Assembly (NCBI GenBank): GCA_003184365.1 | Contig: NKYR01000089.1 | Location: forward strand, 3,280 to 67,279 | Length of the DNA: 64,000 bases | Direction: 5' to 3' | Origin: Evernia prunastri | Taxonomy: Eukaryota > Ascomycota > Lecanoromycetes > Lecanorales > Parmeliaceae | In this document: positions 19,903 through 31,856 of the stretch, one piece after another | Layout: the number at the start of each line of letters is the position of its first letter | How positions within the stretch are numbered: position 1 is the first letter of the stretch | The notes under the pieces: generated by a model | The model's input: only the letters and a program-made list of their open reading frames with translations | Told to the model about the DNA's origin: nothing | The model's database searches: none | Program-made: the position numbers and the translations under genes

Positions 19903-21882
19903 ATGCCAACTCTTGAGGATTCGATGCCTTCCTCACCCCTGATACCCACAGATTCTGAAAGCTCTTTAGCGTACTACAAATCACAATATGAGCAGCTTGA
20001 AGCCGAGCTTGCGGACTTTCAAGCGTCTAGCAAGGAGTTGGAAGCTGAACTAGAAAAGGATGTAGAGGCTGCAGAAAGGAGGGAAAGGCAGTTACAAGAG
20101 AAGGTGGAGGGTTTAGGGTTCGAAGTCGAGGAGTGGAAGGTAAGCTGGCTCAGGCTGTGGGCGACGGACCCGCAAGCAGAACACTGTTAGCGCGCCAGAT
20201 ACGATTCGTGTCTAACTCTCAAACAGGCCAAATACAAACAATCGAAAGGTGAAGCGAATGCAGCACAGAACACGCTTCAGAAAGAGATCACAACTCTACG
20301 TGATAGTAACAGGACCCTGCAGCTTAGATTAAGGGATATAGAGGTGTCGAATGACGACTTCGAACGACAGGCACGGAACACAACATCCTCTTTAGAAGAT
20401 CTAGAGTCCAAATATAACGTTTCTATAGAGCGTGGAGTCATGGCCGAAGAAGAGATCAAGGCTGGCGAGCAAGAAAGAGAAGCTCTCCGGATCGAAACGC
20501 AGCGGCTACGAGATGAACTCAGCGACCTCAGAATCGAAGCCGAGATTAGGCAAGATAAGCTCCGTCGTGCAGAAGACGCAGCAGAAAGACAACACCGGCG
20601 CCAGCCACCACCAATTGTGCCAGACGTCAACCGCCCCCAGTCAGCTTTGTCTGAGATATCACCAACAACATCTACTTCGTCTCCAACCCTTGCAACACCA
20701 CCAACGAAATCAGCGTCTTCTGAAGTATCAGAGACACTTACACCTCCATCCCCACCCGTGTCTGAAAGATCCATTCCCACGACAAATACTACAACACCTG
20801 TGCTGCCAGTAGCCAAGTCAAGGCTCTCGATGGCAGACACGAACACCACACCACGCCCAGCATATCAGAAAACTTCATCACGTCAGCCGAGGCACTCGCG
20901 CGGTCCCTCCGTTTCATTGGCTAGTGATCGCACACCATCGTTCGCACGCCGAACCACATTAAGTCGCCTTGAAGTGGAGCAGAAAGGTCCAGGTCTCCCG
21001 CACTCCGGATCGCTTCATCAGATTCGTGGTCTGAGGACTAAGATGACGAACCTCGAAGAACGACTCAAATCGGCACGTTCGAAACTTCCAGCGCCGACAA
21101 GCACTCCACCAAGGGCTTCTCCACGCAGCGGCTCTGTTGTTGGACAATCTTTCATCCCAGCTACTGTCACAATGCGCAGTAACAAGAAACGATTAGGTGG
21201 TTCCAATGCTTCCTCCGTCCATACACCTACGACAGACCGTCCAGCCAGCCGCCTGTCCTCAGCCTACACTCCAACTATCGATCGCCCTTCTAGTCGATTA
21301 TCATTTGGCATCCCACAACTAAGTCCTACACGTGATATGCACAGTAGTCGGCCGCCAAGTCGTGATCCCCACAACAGTCGACCGAGCTCCCGTGCAAGCC
21401 TTTCATCTCGACAATCAATTAGCCACCTACCCAGCGCTACTTCTTCGAGCACCAGTCGTCCAAGCAGCCGGCAATCTAATCATGGTAGCCACACGCCTCT
21501 CGGTCATTACGCTAACAGTACCACGCAATCCGAATCCCGCCGCCCTCGATCTTCTATCGGAGGTTCTTATGCTAGCACTCACGGTCACGGCCATTCGGCA
21601 AGCGTAAGCAGACTGAGCACCTACGGCTCATCTTTCCAGCATCAAGAGGAGGAAGAAAGTGGCGAAGCCCTCACTCCTACGCCTTCGAGAAGAACCACCA
21701 TCGGCAAAGGCGATGGCGAGTTGTCTAATCCTGGTATCGCGCCAGCGAGTGCGAAGAAGAGATTCAGTGGGTTTGGGAGTGGGCGAAGAATTAGTCTGGG
21801 CCCCAGCACTGGAGGGGGGGAAATGGGACCACCCGAGAGAAGAGGTACAAGGAAGCTGAGTGGGGTCGGGGAAACATTCTGA
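19903..21882 (+). CDS. nudE: Nuclear distribution protein NudE (dynein/LIS1 partner)
   Basis: Two exons, 19903-20139 and 20227-21882, encode 630 residues. The intron (87 nt) has donor GTAAGC, branch CTAAC and acceptor CAAACAG and restores GFEVEEWKAKYKQSKGEAN. NudE binds LIS1 (NudF) and dynein light/intermediate chains and is needed for nuclear migration and hyphal growth. Residues about 20-230 form a long coiled coil rich in Glu, Lys, Arg and Leu (LAYYKSQYEQLEAELADFQ and following). This includes the conserved LIS1-binding part. The C-terminal two thirds are Ser/Pro/Thr-rich and probably disordered, with many Ser-Arg pairs that are likely phosphorylation sites. The start at 19903 is the first in-frame ATG; 19924 is an alternative that would lose seven residues. 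Confidence 0.93.
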
Positions 21883-23319
21883 ATGGGGCTGATTATCTGA
21901 AGAAGAGGCAGACGATAAATGCTAACGTTTATGTGATTCATGATCTACGTACTGATGTACTTATGGCTTATGAGACAGCACTGTACATACCCTGAGCCAT
22001 TACATTGCTATTAGGGATCAACGACAGATGTGTCAGGTCGTTTATATCAGACTTGATTATTACGCTCATCAATTCTTCATTTTTCCTGCACAAAGCATTT
22101 GTGTCTATTTTCAAGCCAACCAGCTGACCATACAACATCGCAACAATATTGCGACCTGCCGTTTGCTCCATCTCTACACTATGCACCCCCACGCGGGTAA
22201 AGATCTGGGGATTGCCACATTACTCTAGTTGCATGAGGTGACAGAGAGGTGTCCTGTCGGTAAATTTTTCCATGGGAGATTTACGCAGCACATGGCGCTT
22301 TCAGCTTCACCTGGCAGGCTGCTGCTCAGGTCACTTCTAATGCGCCGAACATCTTACCCAACATCGGACGATTCCTCTTTCCGACGGATAATTCAGGCTC
22401 ACAAATCACCCAATGAGCTGATCTCAGCGCCAACTTTGCACAGAAAGTCTTTGTCCCAGTACAAAGTAACCTCAATCAGACTTTGGTCTGGGTCACGTCC
22501 AAGGAAGTTGAATTCCTTGCTTTCGCTTCTCAAGGCAACTTCACCGCTTTGCCACCTTCCTTGCCAGCTCAATCGAATTATCTTTATTGCGCATACTCAC
22601 CTGGAACATGAGTTGCGATGTGCCGCAGAGGAAGCACGCGCTTTTTGAGACGAAGTGCGAGTTCCTTTTGAGACAACATCCCAGGAAACGCTCCTACTCT
22701 ACAGCAGAACGCGCACTAAGTCATAAGCCAAGATATCAGCAGCGTAGCTGATGAGTCGTGGAGTTTGCGGTCTGACTCGGGGCATTGCGAGAAAAGTCTT
22801 CATTCCCATGCACTGCGCCGGCGTTATCAATTGCAGCATTCGGATACATAGCTATCGGGTTACTCATGTTCGATAGTAGTAAGCGGGCGTGCTTCTCGAT
22901 AGTCGTAGCATGCGTCTAACGAATCCTGGTTTGGCTGGCATTGGGCTGCTCTTAGGGCGGTCCGATAGGTAGAGTACGACTTTCTTCGTATAGCTACAAC
23001 TTTCTCCGTTACCATTTTTTCGTATATATAACATGTTAGCATGTAGCATATCTCCATAACTTATGTGTTCCAAGTGTGTTCAGCAATTCACCTGTGAGCA
23101 CGAAAGTACAGATAATGTCAGCACCACTTTGCATTTGTCCCAAACCAAGTGTGGGGAAAGCGCGCCCTTGGCGCTCGGCGGGCTGACGGGGGTCAAGCCG
23201 CATAAATATGCTCGAAACATCAAGGAACCACTCGTCGACTACCCCATGACATCAAAATATGGAGCGCATTGCTTCCTTGCATCATCTTTGTCGAGCGGCG
23301 ACCTGAGCCTTTTGCCGTC
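21883..23319. other. Intergenic region
   Basis: The 3' flank of nudE and 5' flank of the GH47 gene. Open frames up to 139 codons (22229-22648) show no domain or typical codon pattern, and I do not annotate them. No repeat was recognised. Confidence 0.45.
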
Positions 23320-25420
23320 ATGTTCATGCCACGCAGACGGATCACCTCACTGATCCTAGCCTCGATCCTAGTCCTCGGAATTTGGTATCTTTATTCTCTA
23401 CAAGAATTTGCTCTGTACGCGGCGAAGGCGAAGACAAGATCAGGGTACAGAACCAAGGGCAAATCCTCGACGTCAAGCGCGACTAGCTATGGCTACAATA
23501 ATGTGCCTTCTAATACCTCAGTGGATGAGAGACCGTTCTCCCAGGATGCCACAGATCCGAACTCTTCAGAGGTTATAGGACCTCCTCCAAGGTTTACAAA
23601 AGGCCAGCACACTTTCGGCATGCGGAAGTTCTTTGAAAAAAATCCTGTCAAAGACTACAAATACTTTTCGAAAGGGTTGCCCTACCAGCTTCCACAGGTC
23701 CAGCATGATTTTGATGCTGAAACAGAGGAGGCGAAGGCTACTCGGTTGCAGAGACTTGGCGCCGTCAAGTCGAGCTTCGAGCACTCGTGGGCAGGATACA
23801 AGGCACATGCATGGATGAAGGACGAGCTGACTCCCTTGGACGGGAAGAGCGTGCAAGCTTTCGGAGGGTGGGCTGCTACACTGGTAGATACATTGGACAC
23901 GCTTTGGATCATGGGAATGAGGGAGGAGTTCGACGAAGCTGTCGAGGCTGCTAAGGACATCGATTTCAATTCTACGAGTGACAGTGTGCTCAATATCTTC
24001 GAGATAACGATCAGGTACCTGGGGGGCTTCCTTGGCGCCTATGATCTGACTGGTGGCACGTATCCTCTTCTTTTGCAAAAAGCTACGGAGGTGGGAGATC
24101 TGCTATATTGCGCCTTCGATACGCCGAATCGTATGCCTGTCACGCGATGGAAATGGAAAGAGGCCCTTGAGGGGGCCCAACAGACGGCTGGCACTGCGAC
24201 ACTCATTGCTGAGATAGGTTCTCTTACCCTAGAGTTTACTAGACTGTCCCAATTGACCGGCAATCTGAAATATTACGATGCAGTAAAGAGGATCTTGGAC
24301 GAATTCGAGAAGTACCAAAGCTACACCTCTTTGCCGGGGTTGTGGCCAACGTTCATGAACGCGAAGAGCGTTGATTTTAAGGACAATAGTTACACGCTTG
24401 GTAGCATGGCGGATTCGTGGTACGAATATTTGCCAAAGCAGCATTTGCTGATCGGTGGCCGAGATGATGAGGATCAGCTCAAAAATATGTACGACCTCGC
24501 AATGACCACAGCAATTAATAACATATTCTTTCAACCAATGGTTCCGGACAACAAGGACATTCTGATGTCAGGAGCTGTGACTGTGGACAGCACCACCAAG
24601 ACCAGACTCAGCCCGCAAGGCCAGCATTTAGGATGCTACACTGGCGGTATGGTAGGCATTGGGGCGAAGCTCTTTGACAAGCCGGAGCAGATGAACACGG
24701 CGAGGAAACTCGTCGATGGCTGCATATGGGCATATGATAATATGCCTTCGGGGATCATGCCCGAGCAGTTCTTTATGGTACCATGCGAGATGAACTCTGA
24801 CTGTCAGTGGGACGAGAAGAAGTGGGAAGCAGCTGTCCTAGAAAGGGCCAAAGGCAAGAAAGAGGAGGATGAAGAAGCAATGACCGATGCGCAGCTCTTT
24901 AATCACACTATCTACAAGAACAAGGTCCCGAAGGGATTCACTGAACTGTGGGATGCACGATACCTGCTCCGGCCCGAAGCTATCGAGTCTGTCTTCGTCC
25001 TCTACCGCCTCACTGGCGATGCGGACCTTCTAGAATCAGCATGGCGCATGTTCTCGAACATCGAGAGGAATACGCGCACGGAATATGGCAGTGCGATGAT
25101 CTCGGATGTGAGGGTTGACAAGTCGGTAAAGCAGAACAAAATGGAGAGCTTTTGGATGGCGGAAACACTGAAATACTTCTATCTGATATTCAGCGAACCG
25201 AGTGTTGTAAGTCTGGATGAGTATGTGCTGTAAGTGACCTGGACCCACCGCATGACAATTGCAACGTGAGACGGACGACGCTGATTCGTCTCACAGAAAT
25301 ACTGAAGCTCACCCCTTCAGACGACCCAAACCTGGCGTAGAGTACGTACCTCTCAAGATCTGTCCTGCAATTCCAATCCCTGTCTCGATCGAACAAGCAA
25401 TGCTGATTTCGGTTGCGTAG
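23320..25420 (+). CDS. Class I alpha-1,2-mannosidase (GH47), type II membrane protein
   Basis: Exon 1 is 23320-25229 and exon 2 starts at 25297. The enzyme trims alpha-1,2-linked mannose from N-glycans in the ER or Golgi. The N-terminus MFMPRRRITSLILASILVLG has basic residues and one hydrophobic segment (about 9-27), giving a signal anchor. The catalytic domain starts near SWAGYKAHAWMKDEL and shows TLVDTLDTLWIMGM, FEITIRYLGGFLGAYDL, HLGCYTGGM and a paired Cys (CEMNSDC). The intron (67 nt, GTAAGT...CTGAT...CACAG) adds NTEAHPF, which holds the conserved Ca2+-binding Thr of GH47, so exon 2 is needed. The 3' end is uncertain. Read straight on, it stops at 25418-25420 (677 residues). An alternative second intron (25346-25420) would end at a TGA at 25421-25423. 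An alternative start ATG lies at 23326. Confidence 0.93.
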
Positions 25421-26276
25421 TGACGGACCGCGCTATGGCTGATCAGTGGCTCTTCTTTACGACTTTGTTACTTAGCTGCGTATGGCATGTGTCGGAACTC
25501 TCTGGTGACTCCAAATCTTCGGCGCTGGAATCTGCTGGATGGATCCCGGCCATAGGCTATCTGGTTTTGCAGAATCCCAAGCCAAAGGGTTTGTTTACAG
25601 TACTTGTGCTTGCTCAGTCCAGTCGCAAATTGAGTGAACTGCACCTCGCCTCTGGCTATTGCAGGGACCAGATCCCCCAAAAGTTGTGGGAATTGGACTG
25701 GCGGACGATGGATGCGCGTCTGGGATGGGCTTCGATTTGATACCATCCGCAGTGCAACCGCTACTTCTGCTCATTTTAGACAGTGCTTGTCTTTTTGGTT
25801 CGGGACTGATCCCGCTCTTCAGGCGTTTGCGAGTGGTAAGACAGCTCTGGGTCCAGCTTTAGAGGCGTGCTATACCCCCTTTGGATAATCAGACTCGGCC
25901 TTAGAGACGGTTCCGAAGATCCATCATTTACCTTGTCCTCAAAGCAATCTCCGACGATTCATGCGCAATGTTTCTTTGTCTCTGGTCTTCTCAAACAAAT
26001 CCCGGCATTTTCCGAGGGTGTCGTTGCACCAAGGCGTCTCTTTCTTTCATGAAGGCACACAAGATGAATCCGATACGATTCTTGTCTGGCTTTGTCCCAA
26101 TGAGACAAAAAAGTCTCAATCGCTCTTTAAATATCCTGCACGGAAGCCTTTCCTTCCTTTAACAGTACATACTCGCCATCGAAACCCTTATCACACCGGC
26201 AAACATCAAGCGATTCCTAATACATTCCACCCTTACTACCATCCTCATTCGTCAACCAAAACCGAAAACTCCAGCC
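25421..26276. other. Intergenic region
   Basis: No gene is supported. Some frames of 80-106 codons are open by chance and carry no recognisable domain. Confidence 0.45.
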
Positions 26277-26756
26277 ATGCCTTTCTACCTCTCCGACCTC
26301 ACCGCTACGCCCTCACCCTTCCTCACGGCCGCTTTCCTCAAATCCTCCCTCGCCCACTTCCTCACCAGCGCCCGCATCCTCGCCCTCTTCATCTGCGACC
26401 TCCTCTTCGGCCGCGCCTCCCCCGAAGACACCCTCACCGCCCTCCTCTCCAAAACGAACTACGCCGCCTCCTTCCAACTCCAGCTCTGCGGCGACGTCTT
26501 TCCCGTCGTGGGCAACTGGCTCACGGTCATGCCGTCGGCCAAGGCGTGCGTCGAGGTCCCCTGGTTTTTCACCTTGCTGGCGGGCGTGGTTTGGGCCGTG
26601 GGTTGGGTGGCGCTCGTGTGTGCGCTTTCGAGGGTGGCGTGGGCGCTTTTGAAACAGGTGTGGCCGGTGGTCTTAGTTTTTTTGGAGTGTGTGGGGGAGT
26701 TGGGGGGTTGGGCTGTGGGTGTGCTTGGGGGGTGGTTGGGGATGAGGGGTGGGTGA
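26277..26756 (+). CDS. Small predicted multi-pass membrane protein, family unknown
   Basis: A 159-residue intronless ORF with a good start context (CCAGCCATGCC). Hydrophobic segments lie at about residues 32-46, 96-118 and 119-152, so two to four membrane passes are possible. The C-terminal third is rich in Gly, Trp and Val. Base use is odd: the first half is strongly C-rich on the coding strand and the second half strongly G-rich, with the switch near 26510. I do not recognise the family. The long open frame, codon third-position GC bias in the first half and start context support a real gene, but it may be lineage-specific. Confidence 0.55.
   Translation: MPFYLSDLTATPSPFLTAAFLKSSLAHFLTSARILALFICDLLFGRASPEDTLTALLSKTNYAASFQLQLCGDVFPVVGNWLTVMPSAKACVEVPWFFTLLAGVVWAVGWVALVCALSRVAWALLKQVWPVVLVFLECVGELGGWAVGVLGGWLGMRGG
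26692..26753 (+). other. G-quadruplex-prone G-run cluster
   Basis: At least eight runs of three or more G separated by short spacers lie on the coding strand at the 3' end of the small membrane-protein gene. This fits the G3+N1-7 pattern for G-quadruplex folding. Any effect on the mRNA is inferred. Confidence 0.6.
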
Positions 26757-27213
26757 TATGCCGGGTCTTTGATGGGGTAGAGGCATGTCACTGGGATGGG
26801 CGTCGCTTGGTTGTTGGGGGGGTTTATTGGGCTTTGTAGGAGTGTTCGATTGATGTATGGCCTTTAATTAGGTTGTTTGGTTTATGTTTTAGAGCTTTAC
26901 TACTTTCTCGAATCGTGAAGTGGGGTCCGGGGAGAGGTTGGTGAAGTTGGAGTTTGGTGTTGCACTACCAGTTATAGAAGTGCGGATTCTACCCCTTCAA
27001 CTTACCGTGCAATGTTATCGGATGTGGTGGACGTGGATTGCGGTGTTGCTAAGTCCTTGTGTCCTAAATGCACTCTGCACGGATATGTTGTATTTGCTAC
27101 ACATGTTCTGTTTGGATGTCCTTGACAAAAATCACCTTCATCAATCAAACCCTAAACAACCGCTTGTGCATTTGCTGATCAAGAGACTTCAGCACCCATT
27201 CGTAACCCTATCC
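26757..27213. other. Convergent intergenic region
   Basis: It lies between the 3' ends of the two membrane-protein genes. No gene or repeat is supported. Confidence 0.5.
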
Positions 27214-28317
27214 TCAACTAGCCATGGTCTCGCCTTCACTATCGCTGAGACTATCCCTCGTCCCCCTTCCCCTCCTGAAACCTCCGTCTGCAGCTCTACC
27301 CGCATCACTTCCCAGACCTGGGATCGGATGGAAGTACGCTTTCGTACCCCTGCTGTCCTCCGTCAATCCAGTATCGCTGTTGGTCGCACTGTATCTGCTT
27401 TCAAAGTCCAATGGCTCCGTATAGAAACTGCCTGGAATACTCCCCCTCGAACGATGATGTTTGGTTGGAGAACTCTGCCTCGAGCGAGTTGGCGTGCTAT
27501 CTGTACTAGGCGCATGCGCATTTGGCCTGAGCGGACGGTGAGAGTCGGTGCTGTTGTTGGAGCCTGGAGTCTGGTTGTAGAAGTTTGGTTTCTTCTTCGG
27601 CGACGGGGTGCTGGGAATTGGCTTGGTCGCTTTCGAATCCTTCTTCTTGGGCGTATTAATGGGGATATGCTGTGCTTGCGAGATGTCGTCTGAATACATG
27701 GTGTCGGAGTAGGCGAAGTCTTGGTTGAAAATACCATCAGATTCGCGATTGAGTCCTCCGACACGAGCGGGCTTCTCTTGTCGGTACGCCCGCATGTCGG
27801 AGTCCTCGTTATTCTTGTTTCCCCTCGGACCCTTCTTCTTCCTTCCCCCTTGAGCTCCGTTCTGGAAGAACTTTTCATCCATGTCTTGCCCTCCACCCGC
27901 TACTACACTCCCACCACCGAATCTCGTAGTCTTTGTCGCTCCACTCAGTGTTGTGCCGTTCGGTCCCTTACGCCGCAGTACCGTAGATTTGTAGTCATCC
28001 CAATCTCCTTTGCGGAAATAGAAGCCGCCATTCTTCGCCCAGAAGAAGAACCATATCCCGCCGAGGACGAGGAAAACGAAGATGAGGGCGAAAAGGGCAA
28101 AGAAGCCGCGATTATCGATATGATGGGGATCGACAGCGCCAGAACCTGGCTGGTATGCTGTACTTGCTTGTTTTGCTATGTCTCGTGTAGCAAAGTATGA
28201 ACCTGCTTGGAGCGGGGAGAGGGCGTCTGAACGCTTGAGGAGAGTAGAGGATTTGGATGAGCTCGAATCTTGAGGAGATGAAAAGAGGGTAGAGAGATAG
28301 GAAGAGATTGGAGCCAT
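27214..28317 (-). CDS. Single-pass membrane protein with long basic/Ser-rich tail, function unknown
   Basis: A 367-residue intronless ORF with start context CAGCCATGGCTCC. One clear transmembrane segment lies at about 71-93 (GFFALFALIFVFLVLGGIWF). It is preceded by a Ser-rich extracytoplasmic or luminal part and followed by a long hydrophilic tail. The tail is rich in Ser, Lys, Arg and Asn, with Ser-Pro and Arg-x-x-Ser sites (SRQSSPTKHHRSRGS), and is probably disordered and phosphorylated. This layout is common in conserved Pezizomycotina proteins without known function. No enzyme motif is visible. The orientation is inferred from the charge distribution. Confidence 0.75.
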   Translation of the reverse strand: MAPISSYLSTLFSSPQDSSSSKSSTLLKRSDALSPLQAGSYFATRDIAKQASTAYQPGSGAVDPHHIDNRGFFALFALIFVFLVLGGIWFFFWAKNGGFYFRKGDWDDYKSTVLRRKGPNGTTLSGATKTTRFGGGSVVAGGGQDMDEKFFQNGAQGGRKKKGPRGNKNNEDSDMRAYRQEKPARVGGLNRESDGIFNQDFAYSDTMYSDDISQAQHIPINTPKKKDSKATKPIPSTPSPKKKPNFYNQTPGSNNSTDSHRPLRPNAHAPSTDSTPTRSRQSSPTKHHRSRGSIPGSFYTEPLDFESRYSATNSDTGLTEDSRGTKAYFHPIPGLGSDAGRAADGGFRRGRGTRDSLSDSEGETMAS

Positions 28318-31300
28318 GGCTGGTCGGAGAGTGACGAGACCAAGATTTGAAATGGTTTCGATCGCTCGAAGTATAGTGTATCCGCTATACGCTGTCTGCC
28401 GTTAGACAATTGTAAACATTGAAACCGATCAACGCTCTTGGTGAAGAGGCAATCGTTTTGCGAGAGGTAATGCGGCAGGAAGTGTGTTATGGAGGCTTTT
28501 CAAATCTCCAGCTTGGTGGTTTGCGCTTTCAGTGTGGCTGGGAGAGGGATGATCTATTTACTTTTCATCGCCCCGCGCAACAGCCTTGGCACAACAGCCT
28601 TGGCACAACAGCCTTGGTGCCGACACCGCTGTAGGGCCGAGACTAGGGCGAAAAAGTCGTCCCTCTCTTGCAAGAGCAAATTCCATGTGCCAACACCGCA
28701 GGCTTCTGTCCTACGAAGATATAACTATGAGAGTCAGTGCAGTTTTTCCCCACATACAGACTCTTTTCCTCGAGAATTGCGTACCACTGAGCCAGCGTCC
28801 TTCCGGAGCCCCAACATGAGGGTGTAGTCAATTTGTCTCTTGCTCGCCCTCCAATACTTGAAAAACGTACTAATTCTAGAGTTCCAACATTGTGAGCCTT
28901 CTTGCCGCTGTATGGAGACATCAGAGCAAAAATTAGTCCGGCTTTGCCGACGTTGAGAGAAGGAATGCAGGAGTAGCAGCTTCAGGCTGAGTGCGGTCTC
29001 TTTTTCGCTGTCTCCTGTCATAGGCATTCTCAGGCGTAGGAAGCGTGTTGTCCAGCTTGCGGCCCTTGATCAGCCTACGGAACAGCTCAGCTCGCACCGG
29101 GAATTGGCAGTATCATCACTTGGGATGACGACACGGCTGCTTGAAAGAGTAGAAATCTGCAGTTCTTTCTTCCTATACCTCTGGTCCCTAGTGCTAGGCT
29201 AGTCGAGCATTATCATTCGTGGAGAAATCCACAGACGCAGCGGCATGGGTTAGACCCATGTCTCAATCTATGTAGTCTCATGCGTACCCAGGTGGGTGAT
29301 CCACGCTTATAAGACACCTTTTGCACTTTACAGTCTAGGAAATTCGGGTCCATCCTGCTCTACGCTTTGTAACGTGCGATATAACAAGTACCGCGCCGAC
29401 ACGTGCATGTGCATGATGCCAGCTTGGCAGGCATGCAACCACAGCGGTACGCTTCCAGAATCAGGTCCGAGGTGTTGAAGATGCTGCCTGATCTGTCGGC
29501 GTAGCCCCTCTCGCGGTATCTGCTTTTGCTCCGTGGTCTCGAGGGTCGACTATATATCCTGCGGAGTTCCTAGGTCTATATTCACGTCAAAGATCGAGGA
29601 TGTGGCCCTATATAGTGTCCCCTGCTGCATTTAGCCGTCATTATGTAATTCAAAAGCCGCGTGAGCCTTATCACTGGTGCTGGTAATGGAGCTTTACAAC
29701 CACCTGGAACGCTTTCGAGCAGAGTGTACGTTATCTACTGCGCCCTATATCACCTGGATATCCTTACATTCTGATACTTTACTCGATGCGTCCGGGCAGC
29801 AATATGAAGCACACACAATGGTTCGGACCGCGAGGAATGGCCTACCGATCATATCCTTGTGCGGGCTTTGCTGAGTTTCTTTGTGTTCTTGATACTGGGG
29901 ATCTTAGCTGTCAGGTTTTCAAGTCACACTTCGGACAAGTGCTTCGTCTTACTCATCATTGCGGTTCTTTTATTCTGTCTGGGAAGACTTTGCCGAATGT
30001 ATGGATACCGCTCAACCGTGGCTTCACGCATTCACAAAAGATTGTACCAGCGAAGGGACCATACAGGCGAATTCTTTGGAGCGTGATTTTGACCGCCGTT
30101 TCAATCATGAGATTTCCTACTGTGACATACTCGAGGATATGGTATCTCAAGTGGAACACCATTGTTGCACAATTCCCGAAGGACTTGAGATTACTTTCAT
30201 CACTTATTCCAGTCCTCTGTGTGTCCATTGTCTAATTTGCAATAGATACATCCACGTCTCCCCGCTGTAGCATTACTCCAAGATTATTCATCTGCTCGAG
30301 CGAATCTTCGCACCACTCCTTTGAGATACCGGGCTGGTACTCATGACCTGGACGCTCCTCGCGTCCAAACTTTCAACAGGGAAGAGCACATTGCTCTATT
30401 CTATCACCTTGTCTTTGTAATGATTTTTGGAGTCCTGACAATAGCGAAAACCGGAATTAGGCAAAAGAAACCTCCCGATACCGTAATATGATTTCGAAAT
30501 CTCCTCCGAAACTATTCTAAAAGGAAGTTCCGGTTTCAATTGACATTGCAGGCCTTTCTCGATTTTGAGAATCTTCACACAAAATTTCAGCATGACCTGT
30601 CATCTAAGTTGTATCCAGAGGCCAAGGCTAGTCTTATATGATCCTTTCTACGGAGTTCGCAAGCTTACCACTGGTTTCGCACCATTGAACCCAACCGACG
30701 CCAACGGTTTCACATCCGTAAAACTGAACTTGATGGTCCGGCCCTCTGCCGGGTTTCCCAAGAATACGATGATGGTATGTAAGGAAGTTCGTCCGACGTG
30801 TTTACTACCTGAGCTAACCATGATATGGAGATCGGATATCTCAATCAGCTCCGATGCCGAGTTGTGAGACGTGAGCGAAAAGTATTCCTATCCCTGCCAA
30901 TCTTCATTTTTATGATCGTACGATCTTGGTGCAGCGAAAAGTGATGGCGACAGGTTCACCGCCAAGGTGTTCTTTCGATCCACACACTATCCTCCAAGCT
31001 TTACTCGTACTCCAAAGGAGAAACCACGACCACGACCAACAGGTCTCGCACAAGTCCTGGGAACGAACAATGATAAGATTGAAGTAAGTCTCAACTAGCC
31101 AAACGCATTGCCGCCACATCAAAATTACCCGACCTACGCGATTTATTCATTGACATCAAGGACTACCAGCTTACGAGAGTCATTAAAAGCTTCTCGTGGT
31201 TGCTAGAAGATTGGCTGTACCCAGCACTCACCTCGAAACCGGTGAATGCGTGGTAACCCTGATTCTCCACCAAGCTAAAGTTCGTATGTGTCAAAATCTA

Positions 31301-31856
31301 CGAAGTCCGGATTCAGAAAACTACAGAATTGCATCACAGACCTGCTGAGCTCCCTCACATTGTTCCTGGAGCTCACCTCGAAACAGTCAATCAGGTTTCG
31401 TCCTGCACTGACAGCGGGCTATGGTATACTCCGACCTTCTCATGTAGTATAACCTTGGACTGCCCTTGCATCAAAAGACGGCAATTAAGTGTATGATCGA
31501 GGACTTCTGACCGAAAGCGCAGCAAGCCAATTAAGGATGCCCGATATATAATAGATTAACGAAAACTTTGCGTAGGTTCACAAAACCGGCAACATCGTGT
31601 CTGCGGAAGAAATATTTCTTTACGGCATGTCGAGAGGGGGCAATCATAGACGGTTTGGGAAATGGGTGCGTTGTGGGCGTTCGAGCAACTTCATGAGCAT
31701 AAAATCATGGACAGTGCTCTACTGCTTCAGTGGCTTTTGGAGGGGGGGAAAAGGGTTTGCCACGGAACCCAGAGCAAGACTACAACGAACCTGAGTGGGA
31801 TAACCCGGAGCATCCGGCCATGATGCTAGGTCTAAGTCTGCGTTTCCAATGCCTTA
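28318..31856. other. Gene-poor 3.5 kb tract with decayed coding-like sequence
   Basis: No intact gene is supported. Between about 29700 and 31120 on the plus strand, protein-like stretches appear in changing frames with stops between them. Examples are ECMDTAQPWLHAFTKDCTSE near 29990-30050 and FHIRKTELDGPALCRVSQEY near 30705-30765. This looks like a gene broken by frameshifts and stops, but I cannot name the family. The rest is featureless apart from the 14-bp tandem repeat at 28578. Confidence 0.4.
28578..28619. repeat. Three tandem copies of a 14-bp unit
   Basis: CAACAGCCTTGGCA occurs at 28578-28591 and 28592-28605, with a third copy at 28606-28619 differing in the last two bases. A minisatellite-like array in non-coding sequence upstream of the minus-strand membrane-protein gene. 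Confidence 0.9.

Noticed and set aside
22229..22648. 139-codon plus-strand frame between nudE and GH47
   Set aside because: No domain or start context; composition looks like random intergenic sequence.
25420..25740. 106-codon open frame after the GH47 gene
   Set aside because: No in-frame ATG at its 5' end near the start, no domain, and it begins within the likely 3' end of the GH47 transcript.
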